From Novosphingobium sp. (GTDB lineage Bacteria > Pseudomonadota > Alphaproteobacteria > Sphingomonadales > Sphingomonadaceae), in assembly GCA_027490345.1 (NCBI GenBank), contig JAIXYF010000386.1:1-5141 (forward strand): a stretch of DNA of 5,141 nt. The letters are read 5' to 3'. Within the stretch, counting starts at the first letter, position 1, and every line of letters starts with the position of its first letter. The notes under the pieces were generated by a model. That model was not told the DNA's origin and did no database searches. It saw only the letters and a program-made list of their open reading frames with translations. Made by a program: the position numbers and the translations under genes. Below are positions 1 to 4,871 of the stretch, piece by piece.

Positions 1-1046
1 ATCGTGTCATCGCCCGCGCCGCCATCGAGCGTGTCGTTGCCCGAGACGGTATCGGAAAGCGCATCGTTGCCATCGCCGCCGAGCAGGGTGTCGCTGCCTG
101 AGCCGCCATCGAGCGTATCGTTGCCTGCGCCGCCTTCAAGCCGGTCGCGCCCGAAGGCACCATTGAGCACATCGTTGCCCGCGCCGCCCAGCAGCACATC
201 ATCGCCCGCCGCGCCTTCGAGCCGATCATTGCCGCCGCGGCCGGAGAGACTGCTGGAAACGCTGGCGAAGAGCACGTCATTGCCTGCCATGCCCGTCTGC
301 ACGGTCTGGGCAAGTGGCGTTCCAGCGGGATCAAGCCCGGCGAAGTTGGCGGCGGTGAGCTGCGCCGCATCGACGCCGACGAGGCGCAGCACCACGCGCG
401 GCTGGGTGAACACGGTATCGGGCGCGGTGCCGTTGTCATCGAGGACGACAAGCGTATCCGCGCCGTCCTGCCGCAGCAGCAACCGGCTATCGGCGAAATA
501 GTTGGTATCAATTCCGGCGAAGCCGAGCCAGTTCGGCCCGCTGACCGCGAGGAAGCGCGAGAGATCGAGCACATCGCCCGCATTGCCCACGGCAAAATCG
601 GTGATGCTGACGGCGCGGTTGGCCTGATGCGTCTCGGTCAGGATCACCCGGTCCTGGCCGGTTCCCAGCGTGATCGTGACCGGCCCCGAACCGAGCGCCT
701 GACCCAGCCAGAGCACATCGTTGCCGCTGCCCAGATCGATGGCAGCGGAGCCGCTTCGCGCGGCGCTGAAAGAGACGGTATCGTTCCCTGCGCCTGCGGC
801 GATGGCGATGGTGACCGGGATCGTGCCGAACGGGGTGTTCTGGCCGCCACCGTAATAATCAAGAAAATCAATGCGGTCGTTGCCATCGCCCGCGTCGATG
901 ACATTGATGCGGCCGCCGATATCGCTGATGCGGTCGTTGCCCGCGCCTGAACGGATGGTGTCGCTACCCGCTCCAGCTTCGATCACATCGTTGCCGGTGG
1001 TGCCGTCCAGCGCGTTGTTGCCACTCGTGCCGTATTGTGTGCCCAT
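1..1046 (-). CDS. RTX-type calcium-binding protein (hemolysin-type repeats), N-terminal part, cut by the window edge
   Basis: The reverse strand is open for 348 codons from an ATG at 1046-1044 to the left edge without a stop. An in-frame TGA lies just upstream (1067-1065), so this is the first possible ATG; a weak GGAA (1059-1056) sits 9 bases before it. RTX nonapeptide motifs of the form GxGNDxI start almost at the N-terminus (residues about 15-60, e.g. GAGSDT, GAGNDR, GDGNDR), with more at GAGNDT (85-90) and GSGNDV (106-111). Residues about 118-245 form a beta-rich module with ITDF (148-151), GDVLDLS and LTAANF, a pattern common in type I secreted RTX proteins. A dense second repeat block follows (from about 253). 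Such proteins bind Ca2+ in a parallel beta-roll and usually leave the cell by a type I exporter using a C-terminal signal, which lies outside the window. No N-terminal signal peptide or catalytic domain is visible. Family assignment is firm; the specific role (adhesin, S-layer-like, enzyme) is unknown. It lies on the same strand as the thiolase operon but 105 bases beyond it, probably as a separate unit. Confidence 0.88.
   Translation of the reverse strand, partial: MGTQYGTSGNNALDGTTGNDVIEAGAGSDTIRSGAGNDRISDIGGRINVIDAGDGNDRIDFLDYYGGGQNTPFGTIPVTIAIAAGAGNDTVSFSAARSGSAAIDLGSGNDVLWLGQALGSGPVTITLGTGQDRVILTETHQANRAVSITDFAVGNAGDVLDLSRFLAVSGPNWLGFAGIDTNYFADSRLLLRQDGADTLVVLDDNGTAPDTVFTQPRVVLRLVGVDAAQLTAANFAGLDPAGTPLAQTVQTGMAGNDVLFASVSSSLSGRGGNDRLEGAAGDDVLLGGAGNDVLNGAFGRDRLEGGAGNDTLDGGSGSDTLLGGDGNDALSDTVSGNDTLDGGAGDDT
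3..250 (-). repeat. RTX nonapeptide repeat block (27-bp periodicity)
   Basis: This is the downstream repeat block of the RTX gene. Successive units read GRGGNDRLE, GAAGDDVLL, GGAGNDVLN, GAFGRDRLE, GGAGNDTLD, GGSGSDTLL and GGDGNDALS, followed by an irregular SDTV/SGNDTLD unit and GGAGDDT at the edge. On the plus strand this appears as recurring motifs such as tcgttgcccgcgccgcc. These are calcium-binding beta-roll turns, where the Asp/Asn positions of GGxGxDx are the ligands. The block runs past the left edge. Confidence 0.88.
852..1001 (-). repeat. N-terminal RTX-like repeat block, more degenerate
   Basis: About six degenerate RTX units occupy residues 15-65 of the RTX protein: GTTGNDVIE, AGAGSDTIR, SGAGNDRIS, an interrupted DIGGRIN unit, then AGDGNDRID. 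They keep the GNDxI core but lose the double glycine found in the downstream block. Isoleucine replaces leucine at the hydrophobic position, so the two blocks differ in sequence style within one protein. Confidence 0.7.
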
Positions 1047-1093
1047 GTGGCATGGTTCCGTCGTTCAGTGGGCGACGGGTATCGCAATAGGGT

Positions 1094-1121
1094 GGCCCGG
1101 CAAACATCTTTCTGCCGGGCC
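1094..1121 (-). terminator. Perfect 9-bp hairpin after the thiolase gene, possible terminator without a U-tract
   Basis: ggcccggca (1094-1102) and tgccgggcc (1113-1121) are perfect inverted repeats around a 10-base loop. The hairpin lies about 30 bases after the thiolase stop and before the RTX start, where a transcription end would be expected. Neither strand has a T-run after the stem, so it is not a textbook intrinsic terminator. It could act with Rho, stabilise the 3' end of the mRNA, or cause partial read-through into the RTX gene. The rest of the 1047-1151 gap shows no clear promoter. Confidence 0.4.
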
Positions 1122-1151
1122 GTCAGCCGCTTTAGTACCGATCCGGTGCGA

Positions 1152-2303
1152 TCAGATCGTCTCGGCGTTGCCGAAGATCACCGTCGCCTGTGCGGAGAGC
1201 GTGCCGCCATTGCCGTGTGCCAGTGCGGTCTTGGCCCCCGCGATCTGGTTTGCCGAATGCCCACGCATCTGGCGTACCGCCTCGACCATCGCGAACATGC
1301 CGTACATGCCGGGGTGGCAGCACGAAAGCCCGCCGCCGTTGGTGTTGACCGGCAGCGAGCCGCCCGGCGAAATCGCGCCGCTTGCCACGAACTTGCCGCC
1401 TTCGCCCTTGGGGCAGAAGCCAAGGTCTTCAAGGAACAGGATCGTGTTGATGGTGAACGCGTCGTAGAGTTGGACGGTGTCGATCTGGCCGGGCGTGAGG
1501 CCCGCCATCGCCATGGCGCGCGTGCCGGATTCGGCGGCGGCGGTGATCGTGATGTCATCGGCCTGCGTGACCGAATTGTACCACGTCGCGGCAGCCGCGC
1601 CGAGCACGGGGACAAGCGGGCGCGGGCCGTCCTTCGCGCGGTCGGTGCGGGTGAGGACGAGCGCAGCGGCGCCGTCGGTCACAAGGCAGCAATCGCGCGC
1701 GCGGATCGGGCTGCTGATGAGGCGCGAGGCGATGACGTCCTCGATGGTCAGCGGCCCCTTGGCGAAGGCTTCGGGGTTGGTGTTGGCCCAAAGGCGCGCG
1801 GCGACGGCGACACTGGCCAGCTCCTCGCGCGTCGTGCCGTACTGGTGCATGTGGCGCGCGGCGGCCAGCGCATAGAACGAGAGCGGGTACATCGGATTGT
1901 AGGGCGCGTCCCACCGGTCGGGCCGGGCCGGGGTGGAAAGCTTGCCGCCGCTGGAGCGCTGGTTCGCGCCATAGGCAATCACCGCGCAATCGAGATACCC
2001 CGCGTCGAGCATCATGCACGCCGTCACGAGGTGGCTCATGAACGAGGCCCCGCCCGCGCGGTTGTTGTCGGTGAAGCGCGGGTGGAGGCCGAGGTACTGC
2101 GCAAGGCTGAGGCCCGCGAAAAGGTCGTCGGGCAGCGCGATGAACAGCCCGTCTACTTCCGACAGGTTGATCGCGGCATCGGCGAGCGCGAGCCCGACCG
2201 CCTTGCCCGCCATCTCGATGGTCGAGTGGCCGGGCATTTCGCCCACGCCGAACGTGGAAGCGCCCGCGACCGAAACGCGGCCGCGCGGGAACACATCACC
2301 CAT
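1152..2303 (-). CDS. Thiolase-fold protein of the SCP-x/Ltp2 type lacking thiolase cysteines; probable acyl-CoA aldolase subunit
   Basis: This encodes 383 residues. The start at 2303 is chosen because GGAG (2314-2311) sits 7 bases upstream; an in-frame ATG at 2330 is possible but less well placed. The fold is recognisable from DCCLVTDGA (204-212), YDAFT (280-284), NTNGG (320-324), HPG (330-332) and a C-terminal HGNGG (363-367). In classical thiolases the nucleophilic Cys lies in a CASG-type motif; here the aligned segment reads GGASF (84-88) with no Cys. The C-terminal CxGGG motif is replaced by HGNGG. Both catalytic cysteines therefore seem absent while the HP motif is kept. Within the family this matches the Ltp2-like branch, which pairs with DUF35 proteins and performs retro-aldol cleavage of beta-hydroxyacyl-CoAs in steroid side-chain degradation. 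Tyr242 (TWYN) and Tyr334 (HPGMYG) are candidate counterparts of the catalytic tyrosines reported for Ltp2; this is from memory and unaligned. The DUF35 gene directly upstream overlaps by 8 bases. The thiolase superfamily call is firm; the aldolase role is inferred. Confidence 0.9.
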   Translation of the reverse strand: MGDVFPRGRVSVAGASTFGVGEMPGHSTIEMAGKAVGLALADAAINLSEVDGLFIALPDDLFAGLSLAQYLGLHPRFTDNNRAGGASFMSHLVTACMMLDAGYLDCAVIAYGANQRSSGGKLSTPARPDRWDAPYNPMYPLSFYALAAARHMHQYGTTREELASVAVAARLWANTNPEAFAKGPLTIEDVIASRLISSPIRARDCCLVTDGAAALVLTRTDRAKDGPRPLVPVLGAAAATWYNSVTQADDITITAAAESGTRAMAMAGLTPGQIDTVQLYDAFTINTILFLEDLGFCPKGEGGKFVASGAISPGGSLPVNTNGGGLSCCHPGMYGMFAMVEAVRQMRGHSANQIAGAKTALAHGNGGTLSAQATVIFGNAETI

Positions 2304-2664
2304 GGGCCTGCTCCACCGGATCGAAGACAATTACAGGGGTTTCCCCGGCGACGATGCGGGCCTTGACGGCCATGCCGATGTGCAGCGTTTCGGGCGTGAC
2401 GCCTTCGACACGGCCCATCATCCGCGCGCCTTCAGCGAGATCGACGAGCACGACATTGTAGGGCGGCTCGGGTGGTTTGCGCTGGATCCAGGTGGCGGAA
2501 TAGACGGTGCCGAGGCCCGAGGCATCGACCCATTCAAGCTCTGCGCCAGTGCCCGGGGCGAAGGCGCGCGGCGGGAACACCGGCTTGCCGCCGCCGACTG
2601 GCTGCTGGATCAGGAAGCGGCCTTCGGCAAGCGCGGCATCCCATTCGGCCCCGGGTCCACTCAT
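2296..2664 (-). CDS. Small DUF35-type OB-fold protein, partner of the thiolase-fold protein, without a zinc ribbon
   Basis: This encodes 122 residues. The pattern FPPRAFAP (30-37), LEWVDASGLGTVYSATWI, then PYNVVLVDLAEGARMMGRV and a final VIVFDPV is that of the DUF35 family: an N-terminal rubredoxin-like zinc ribbon followed by an OB-fold. These proteins form complexes with thiolase-fold enzymes and help bind or orient the acyl-CoA; in the ChsH2-DUF35/Ltp2 pair the DUF35 part is needed for aldolase activity. Here the zinc-ribbon region reads QQPVGGGKPVFPPRAFAPGTGAE, where family members normally have two CxxC-like pairs. The whole protein contains no Cys, so it cannot hold zinc in the usual way, although the surrounding fold signature is kept. 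The start ATG (2664-2662) overlaps the CoA-transferase stop as ATGA, with AGGAG (2679-2675) 10 bases upstream. The stop lies 8 bases inside the thiolase gene. It is likely co-translated with its partner. Confidence 0.85.
   Translation of the reverse strand: MSGPGAEWDAALAEGRFLIQQPVGGGKPVFPPRAFAPGTGAELEWVDASGLGTVYSATWIQRKPPEPPYNVVLVDLAEGARMMGRVEGVTPETLHIGMAVKARIVAGETPVIVFDPVEQAHG
2311..2314 (-). promoter_or_regulatory. Ribosome binding site that decides the thiolase start
   Basis: On the minus strand, GGTGGAG ends 7 bases before the ATG at 2303 and lies inside the 3' end of the DUF35 gene. It supports the shorter thiolase start over the upstream in-frame ATG at 2330. It also implies that ribosomes finishing DUF35 re-initiate locally. 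Confidence 0.6.
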
Positions 2665-3863
2665 GACAAGACTGCTCCTGTTGCGACCAAGGCCGCGATT
2701 TCTTCCGCGCCGAAGCCTGCTTCGCCAAGCACCGCCGCACTATCTGCGCCGAGCGTTGGCCCCGGATCACCGATGGCACCGGGGGTGCCGGAAAAGCTCG
2801 TGGGAATGCCGGGATAGCGCAAGGTGCCAAGCTCCGTTTCGGCGCTGTGCCAGAAGCCTGTCTCCTCAAGGTGGGGATCGTGGAGCAGGTCTTGCAGGGA
2901 TGCGATGGGGGTTGCGGGGATTTCAGCGCGGCGGAACAGGTCCATCCAGCTTTCCGTGGTGCGGGTGGCCATGACCTTCTCGACATGGGCCAGCACCGCC
3001 GAGATATTCTCGCTGCGGCTGCGCATCGAGGCGAACATCGGGTCTTTCGACCACTCGGGGTTGCCCAGTTCGCGGAAGAAGGCCTGCCACTGCTTGTCGT
3101 TATAGATCATCACGCCGACATGCCCGTCCGCCGTCTTGTAGGGCTTGCGTGAGGGCGAAGTTGCGCGCGGATAGACCGGCGGCCCGAGCGGGGGATCGAA
3201 CAGCGAGCCGCAGATGTGTTCGGTGGCGGCAAACGACACCAGCGTCTCGAACATCGGGACTTCGATTTCCTGCCCCTCGCCGGTTTTTTCGCGGGCATAG
3301 AGCGCGGCGATCACGGCATAGGCACCGGTCAAGCCCGCCACTTTGTCGGCCATGACCGTGGCGCTGTAGGTCGCCTCCCCGCCCGAAAGCTTGGCCTGCA
3401 GATCGACGATGCCGGAGGCGGCCTGCACGATATCGTCATAGGCCGGATAATCCCGGTAAGGCCCGGTGCGGCCATAGCCATAGAGATTGGCGTAGATGAT
3501 GCGCGGGTTGGCCGCTTTCAGCGCGGCATAATCGAGCCCGAGGCGGGCAATCGCCTGCGCGCGCATCGAATGGATGAAGACATCCGCGTTCTTGGCCAGC
3601 TGCAACACGGCATCGCGCGCGGCCTGCTGCTTCAGATCGAGCGCGAGGCTGCGCTTGCCGCGATTGACATTGAGGAACATCGCGCCGCGCGAAGGGTCCG
3701 GGCCGGGGGGGATAAAGCGCGTGGTATCGCCTGCAGGGCCTTCGATCTTGATCACGTCCGCGCCCAGATCGGCGAAGATCTGCGTGGCATAAGGGCCCAT
3801 CAACACGGCGGTCAGATCGAGCACGCGAACGCCTGCGAGGGGGCCTTTGCCGCGCCCGCTCAT
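2661..3863 (-). CDS. CaiB/BaiF family (family III) CoA-transferase
   Basis: From the ATG at 3863 this gives 400 residues, the usual family length. Family signatures in order: GVRVLDLTAVLMGPYAT (11-27), LGADVIKIEGPAGD (33-46), NVNRGKRSLALDL (65-77), GYGRTGPYRDYPAYD (129-143), and MADKVAGLTGAY (171-182). Asp173 sits where formyl-CoA transferase and CaiB carry the catalytic Asp (about 169) that forms the aspartyl-CoA anhydride. The PAYDD stretch fits transferases better than alpha-methylacyl-CoA racemases, which typically show a GHD motif there. The reaction would move CoA from a donor thioester to a carboxylic acid in the cytoplasm; the substrate is unknown. It is the first full-length gene of the operon with DUF35 and the thiolase, so it probably activates the acid they later cleave. 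An in-frame ATG at 3944 would add 27 residues of low-complexity, charged sequence before the conserved N-terminus and is rejected. The ATG at 3863 overlaps the stop of a short leader ORF. Confidence 0.9.
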   Translation of the reverse strand: MSGRGKGPLAGVRVLDLTAVLMGPYATQIFADLGADVIKIEGPAGDTTRFIPPGPDPSRGAMFLNVNRGKRSLALDLKQQAARDAVLQLAKNADVFIHSMRAQAIARLGLDYAALKAANPRIIYANLYGYGRTGPYRDYPAYDDIVQAASGIVDLQAKLSGGEATYSATVMADKVAGLTGAYAVIAALYAREKTGEGQEIEVPMFETLVSFAATEHICGSLFDPPLGPPVYPRATSPSRKPYKTADGHVGVMIYNDKQWQAFFRELGNPEWSKDPMFASMRSRSENISAVLAHVEKVMATRTTESWMDLFRRAEIPATPIASLQDLLHDPHLEETGFWHSAETELGTLRYPGIPTSFSGTPGAIGDPGPTLGADSAAVLGEAGFGAEEIAALVATGAVLS

Positions 3864-3904
3864 GCCCGCGTTCCGGCTTCGGTGCTGATGCGCGTGAACC
3901 TCAT
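3860..3904 (-). CDS. Possible 14-residue leader ORF translationally coupled to the CoA-transferase
   Basis: On the minus strand an ATG (3904-3902) follows GGGAG (3913-3909) at a 4-base gap, the best Shine-Dalgarno sequence near the operon start. It opens a frame for MRFTRISTEAGTRA, which stops at 3862-3860. The stop overlaps the CoA-transferase ATG as ATGA, the same junction that links the CoA-transferase to DUF35. The CoA-transferase start itself has only a weak GGA upstream. This suggests that ribosomes load at the leader and re-initiate. The peptide has no recognised function, and the arrangement could be chance in so short a stretch. Confidence 0.4.
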   Translation of the reverse strand: MRFTRISTEAGTRA

Positions 3905-3961
3905 GATTCTCCCGTTTCCTTTGCCCGTTCTGCAGCGGTTCCATCCGCTATGACGGACCAT

Positions 3962-3987
3962 AAAAAAGCATTCAAGCATGTTTTTTT
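3962..3987. repeat. AT-rich inverted repeat in the divergent promoter region
   Basis: aaaaaagcat (3962-3971) and atgttttttt (3978-3987) can pair as a 10-bp stem with one G-T pair and a 6-base loop. The element also contains a direct repeat AAGCAT (3966-3971 and 3974-3979). Its place between two divergent genes argues for an operator or bent-DNA element, not a terminator, although the T-run would also allow termination of transcripts entering from the left. Confidence 0.45.
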
Positions 3988-3988
3988 C

Positions 3989-4017
3989 TTGGCGCACCGC
4001 GCGCCTCCCAATAGAGT
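3989..4017 (+). promoter_or_regulatory. Candidate sigma70-like promoter for the SDR/Rieske operon
   Basis: TTGGCG (3989-3994) and TAGAGT (4012-4017) are separated by 17 bases. Each matches the housekeeping consensus at 4 of 6 positions. Transcription would start near 4024, leaving an untranslated leader of about 85 bases before the SDR ATG. The inverted repeat GGCGC-N5-GCGCC fills the spacer, a position suited to a repressor operator. The prediction is by eye only. Confidence 0.4.
3991..4005. repeat. Short GC inverted repeat, candidate operator
   Basis: GGCGC (3991-3995) and GCGCC (4001-4005) are exact inverted repeats around accgc. The element lies between the candidate -35 and -10 hexamers of the SDR promoter. 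In a GC-rich genome such short palindromes also arise by chance, so the call rests on position. Confidence 0.3.
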
Positions 4018-4096
4018 GTGCGGTGTAATGAGGGGTGGGCTGGTCTGGCTGCTTCATGGGCGGCTGCGCGCAAAGCAATGGTAGCCGCCGCACGGG

Positions 4097-4102
4097 AAAG
4101 GA
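4097..4102 (+). promoter_or_regulatory. Ribosome binding site of the SDR gene
   Basis: AAAGGA ends 6 bases before the ATG at 4109. It fixes the SDR start, which also gives the expected short N-terminus before the nucleotide-binding glycine motif. Confidence 0.65.
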
Positions 4103-4108
4103 CAAGGC

Positions 4109-4870
4109 ATGGATCTGGGACTTCAGGGCAAGAAGGCCATCGTCGTCGGCGGCGCGCGCGGCATTGGCTATGCGGTGGCCGAGATCCTTGCGCGCGAGGG
4201 CGCCGACGTGGCGATCAGTGCGCGCGGCGAAGACAGCGTGAAAGACGCGGTCGCCGCGCTCTCGCGCTATGGCACCAAGGTCGTCGGCAAGCCCTGTAAC
4301 GTGAAGCGCGCGGATGATTACAAGGGCTGGCTCGAATGGGCTATTGAGGCGCTGGAAGGCGTCGACGTGCTGATCCCGCTGAGCTCCGCCGGGGGCGGCA
4401 TGGGCAGCGAGAAGTATTGGCACAACGCGTTCGAAACCGACGTGATGGGCCCCGTCCGCGCGATCGAGGCGGTGGTCCCGGTGATGGCGGCGCAAAAGCG
4501 CGGCTCCATCGTGCTGGTCGCCACCACCAGCGCGCTGGAAGCGATGGGCGGCCCGCAGGCCTACAACGCGATGAAGGCCTCGCTGATCACCTATGGCAAG
4601 CAGCTCGCGCTCGCGCACGGCAAGGACGGCATCCGCGTCAATGTCGTCTCGCCCGGCCCGGTAGAGTTCGAGGGCGGCAACTGGGACATGATCAAGGGCA
4701 CGATGGAAAAGTTCTACCAGTCGCAGCTGCGCCAGCAGCCGATGGGGCGGCTTGGGAGACCTGAGGAAGTGGCGCGCGCTATCGTGTTCCTCGCCAGCGA
4801 GGCGGCTAGCTGGTGCAGCGGTTCGCACCTCGTGGTCGACGGCGCCTTCACCAACCGGACGCATTTCTAA
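4109..4870 (+). CDS. Classical short-chain dehydrogenase/reductase (SDR), probably NADP(H)-dependent
   Basis: This encodes 253 residues, the normal length of classical SDRs. The Rossmann glycine motif GGARGIG spans 14-20; Arg17 within it and Arg39 after the second strand (AISAR) favour NADP(H) over NAD(H). The catalytic residues are Ser141 (TTSALEA), Tyr152 and Lys156 (YNAMK). A typical PGPVEFEG segment follows, then the C-terminal LGRPEEVARAIVFLAS and VVDGA. Two departures stand out: the usual NNAG after strand 4 is SSAG (92-95), and the conserved active-site Asn position appears to be Asp111 (FETDVMG). SDRs of this type oxidise or reduce alcohols and ketones in the cytoplasm. The Rieske oxygenase gene starts one base after the stop, so the enzyme may act on a hydroxylated or cis-diol product, or on a beta-hydroxy intermediate. 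The substrate cannot be determined. Family confidence is very high. Confidence 0.95.
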   Translation: MDLGLQGKKAIVVGGARGIGYAVAEILAREGADVAISARGEDSVKDAVAALSRYGTKVVGKPCNVKRADDYKGWLEWAIEALEGVDVLIPLSSAGGGMGSEKYWHNAFETDVMGPVRAIEAVVPVMAAQKRGSIVLVATTSALEAMGGPQAYNAMKASLITYGKQLALAHGKDGIRVNVVSPGPVEFEGGNWDMIKGTMEKFYQSQLRQQPMGRLGRPEEVARAIVFLASEAASWCSGSHLVVDGAFTNRTHF

Positions 4871-4871
4871 A

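Larger units (their letters stand above)
3905..4108. promoter_or_regulatory. Divergent intergenic regulatory region between the two operons
   Basis: These 204 bases separate the minus-strand CoA-transferase operon from the plus-strand SDR/Rieske operon and must hold promoters for both. They contain the only clearly AT-rich stretch of the window (about 3961-3990), two inverted repeats and a plausible plus-strand sigma70-like promoter. On the minus strand a weaker candidate is TTGAAT (3975-3970) with CATAGC (3952-3947), which matches the -10 consensus poorly. No regulator gene lies in the window. Confidence 0.6.

Noticed and set aside
1..250. Regularly spaced short repeats resembling a CRISPR array or satellite
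   Set aside because: The 27-bp period and in-frame GGxGxDxL translation show these are RTX nonapeptide codons, without unique spacers.
2304..2330. Longer thiolase start at 2330
   Set aside because: It lacks a well-placed ribosome binding site, while GGAG lies 7 bases before the ATG at 2303; the nine extra residues overlap DUF35 codons.
1035..2366. 443-codon open frame on the plus strand across the thiolase gene
   Set aside because: The product is Arg/Gly/Ala-rich without family motifs and lies antisense to a gene with clear thiolase signatures. Long antisense frames are expected in GC-rich coding DNA.
3705..3711. Seven-G homopolymer in the CoA-transferase gene, possible phase-variable tract
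   Set aside because: It encodes Pro-Pro in a normal IPPGPDPSRG context, the frame is intact, and a run of seven is common in GC-rich genomes.
3864..3944. N-terminal extension of the CoA-transferase from the ATG at 3944
   Set aside because: The 27 extra residues are polar, His/Arg-rich and unlike the family, whose conserved N-terminus begins just after the ATG at 3863.
3216..3953. 245-codon plus-strand frame opposite the CoA-transferase
   Set aside because: It mirrors the CoA-transferase codons, has no ribosome binding site and no family pattern.
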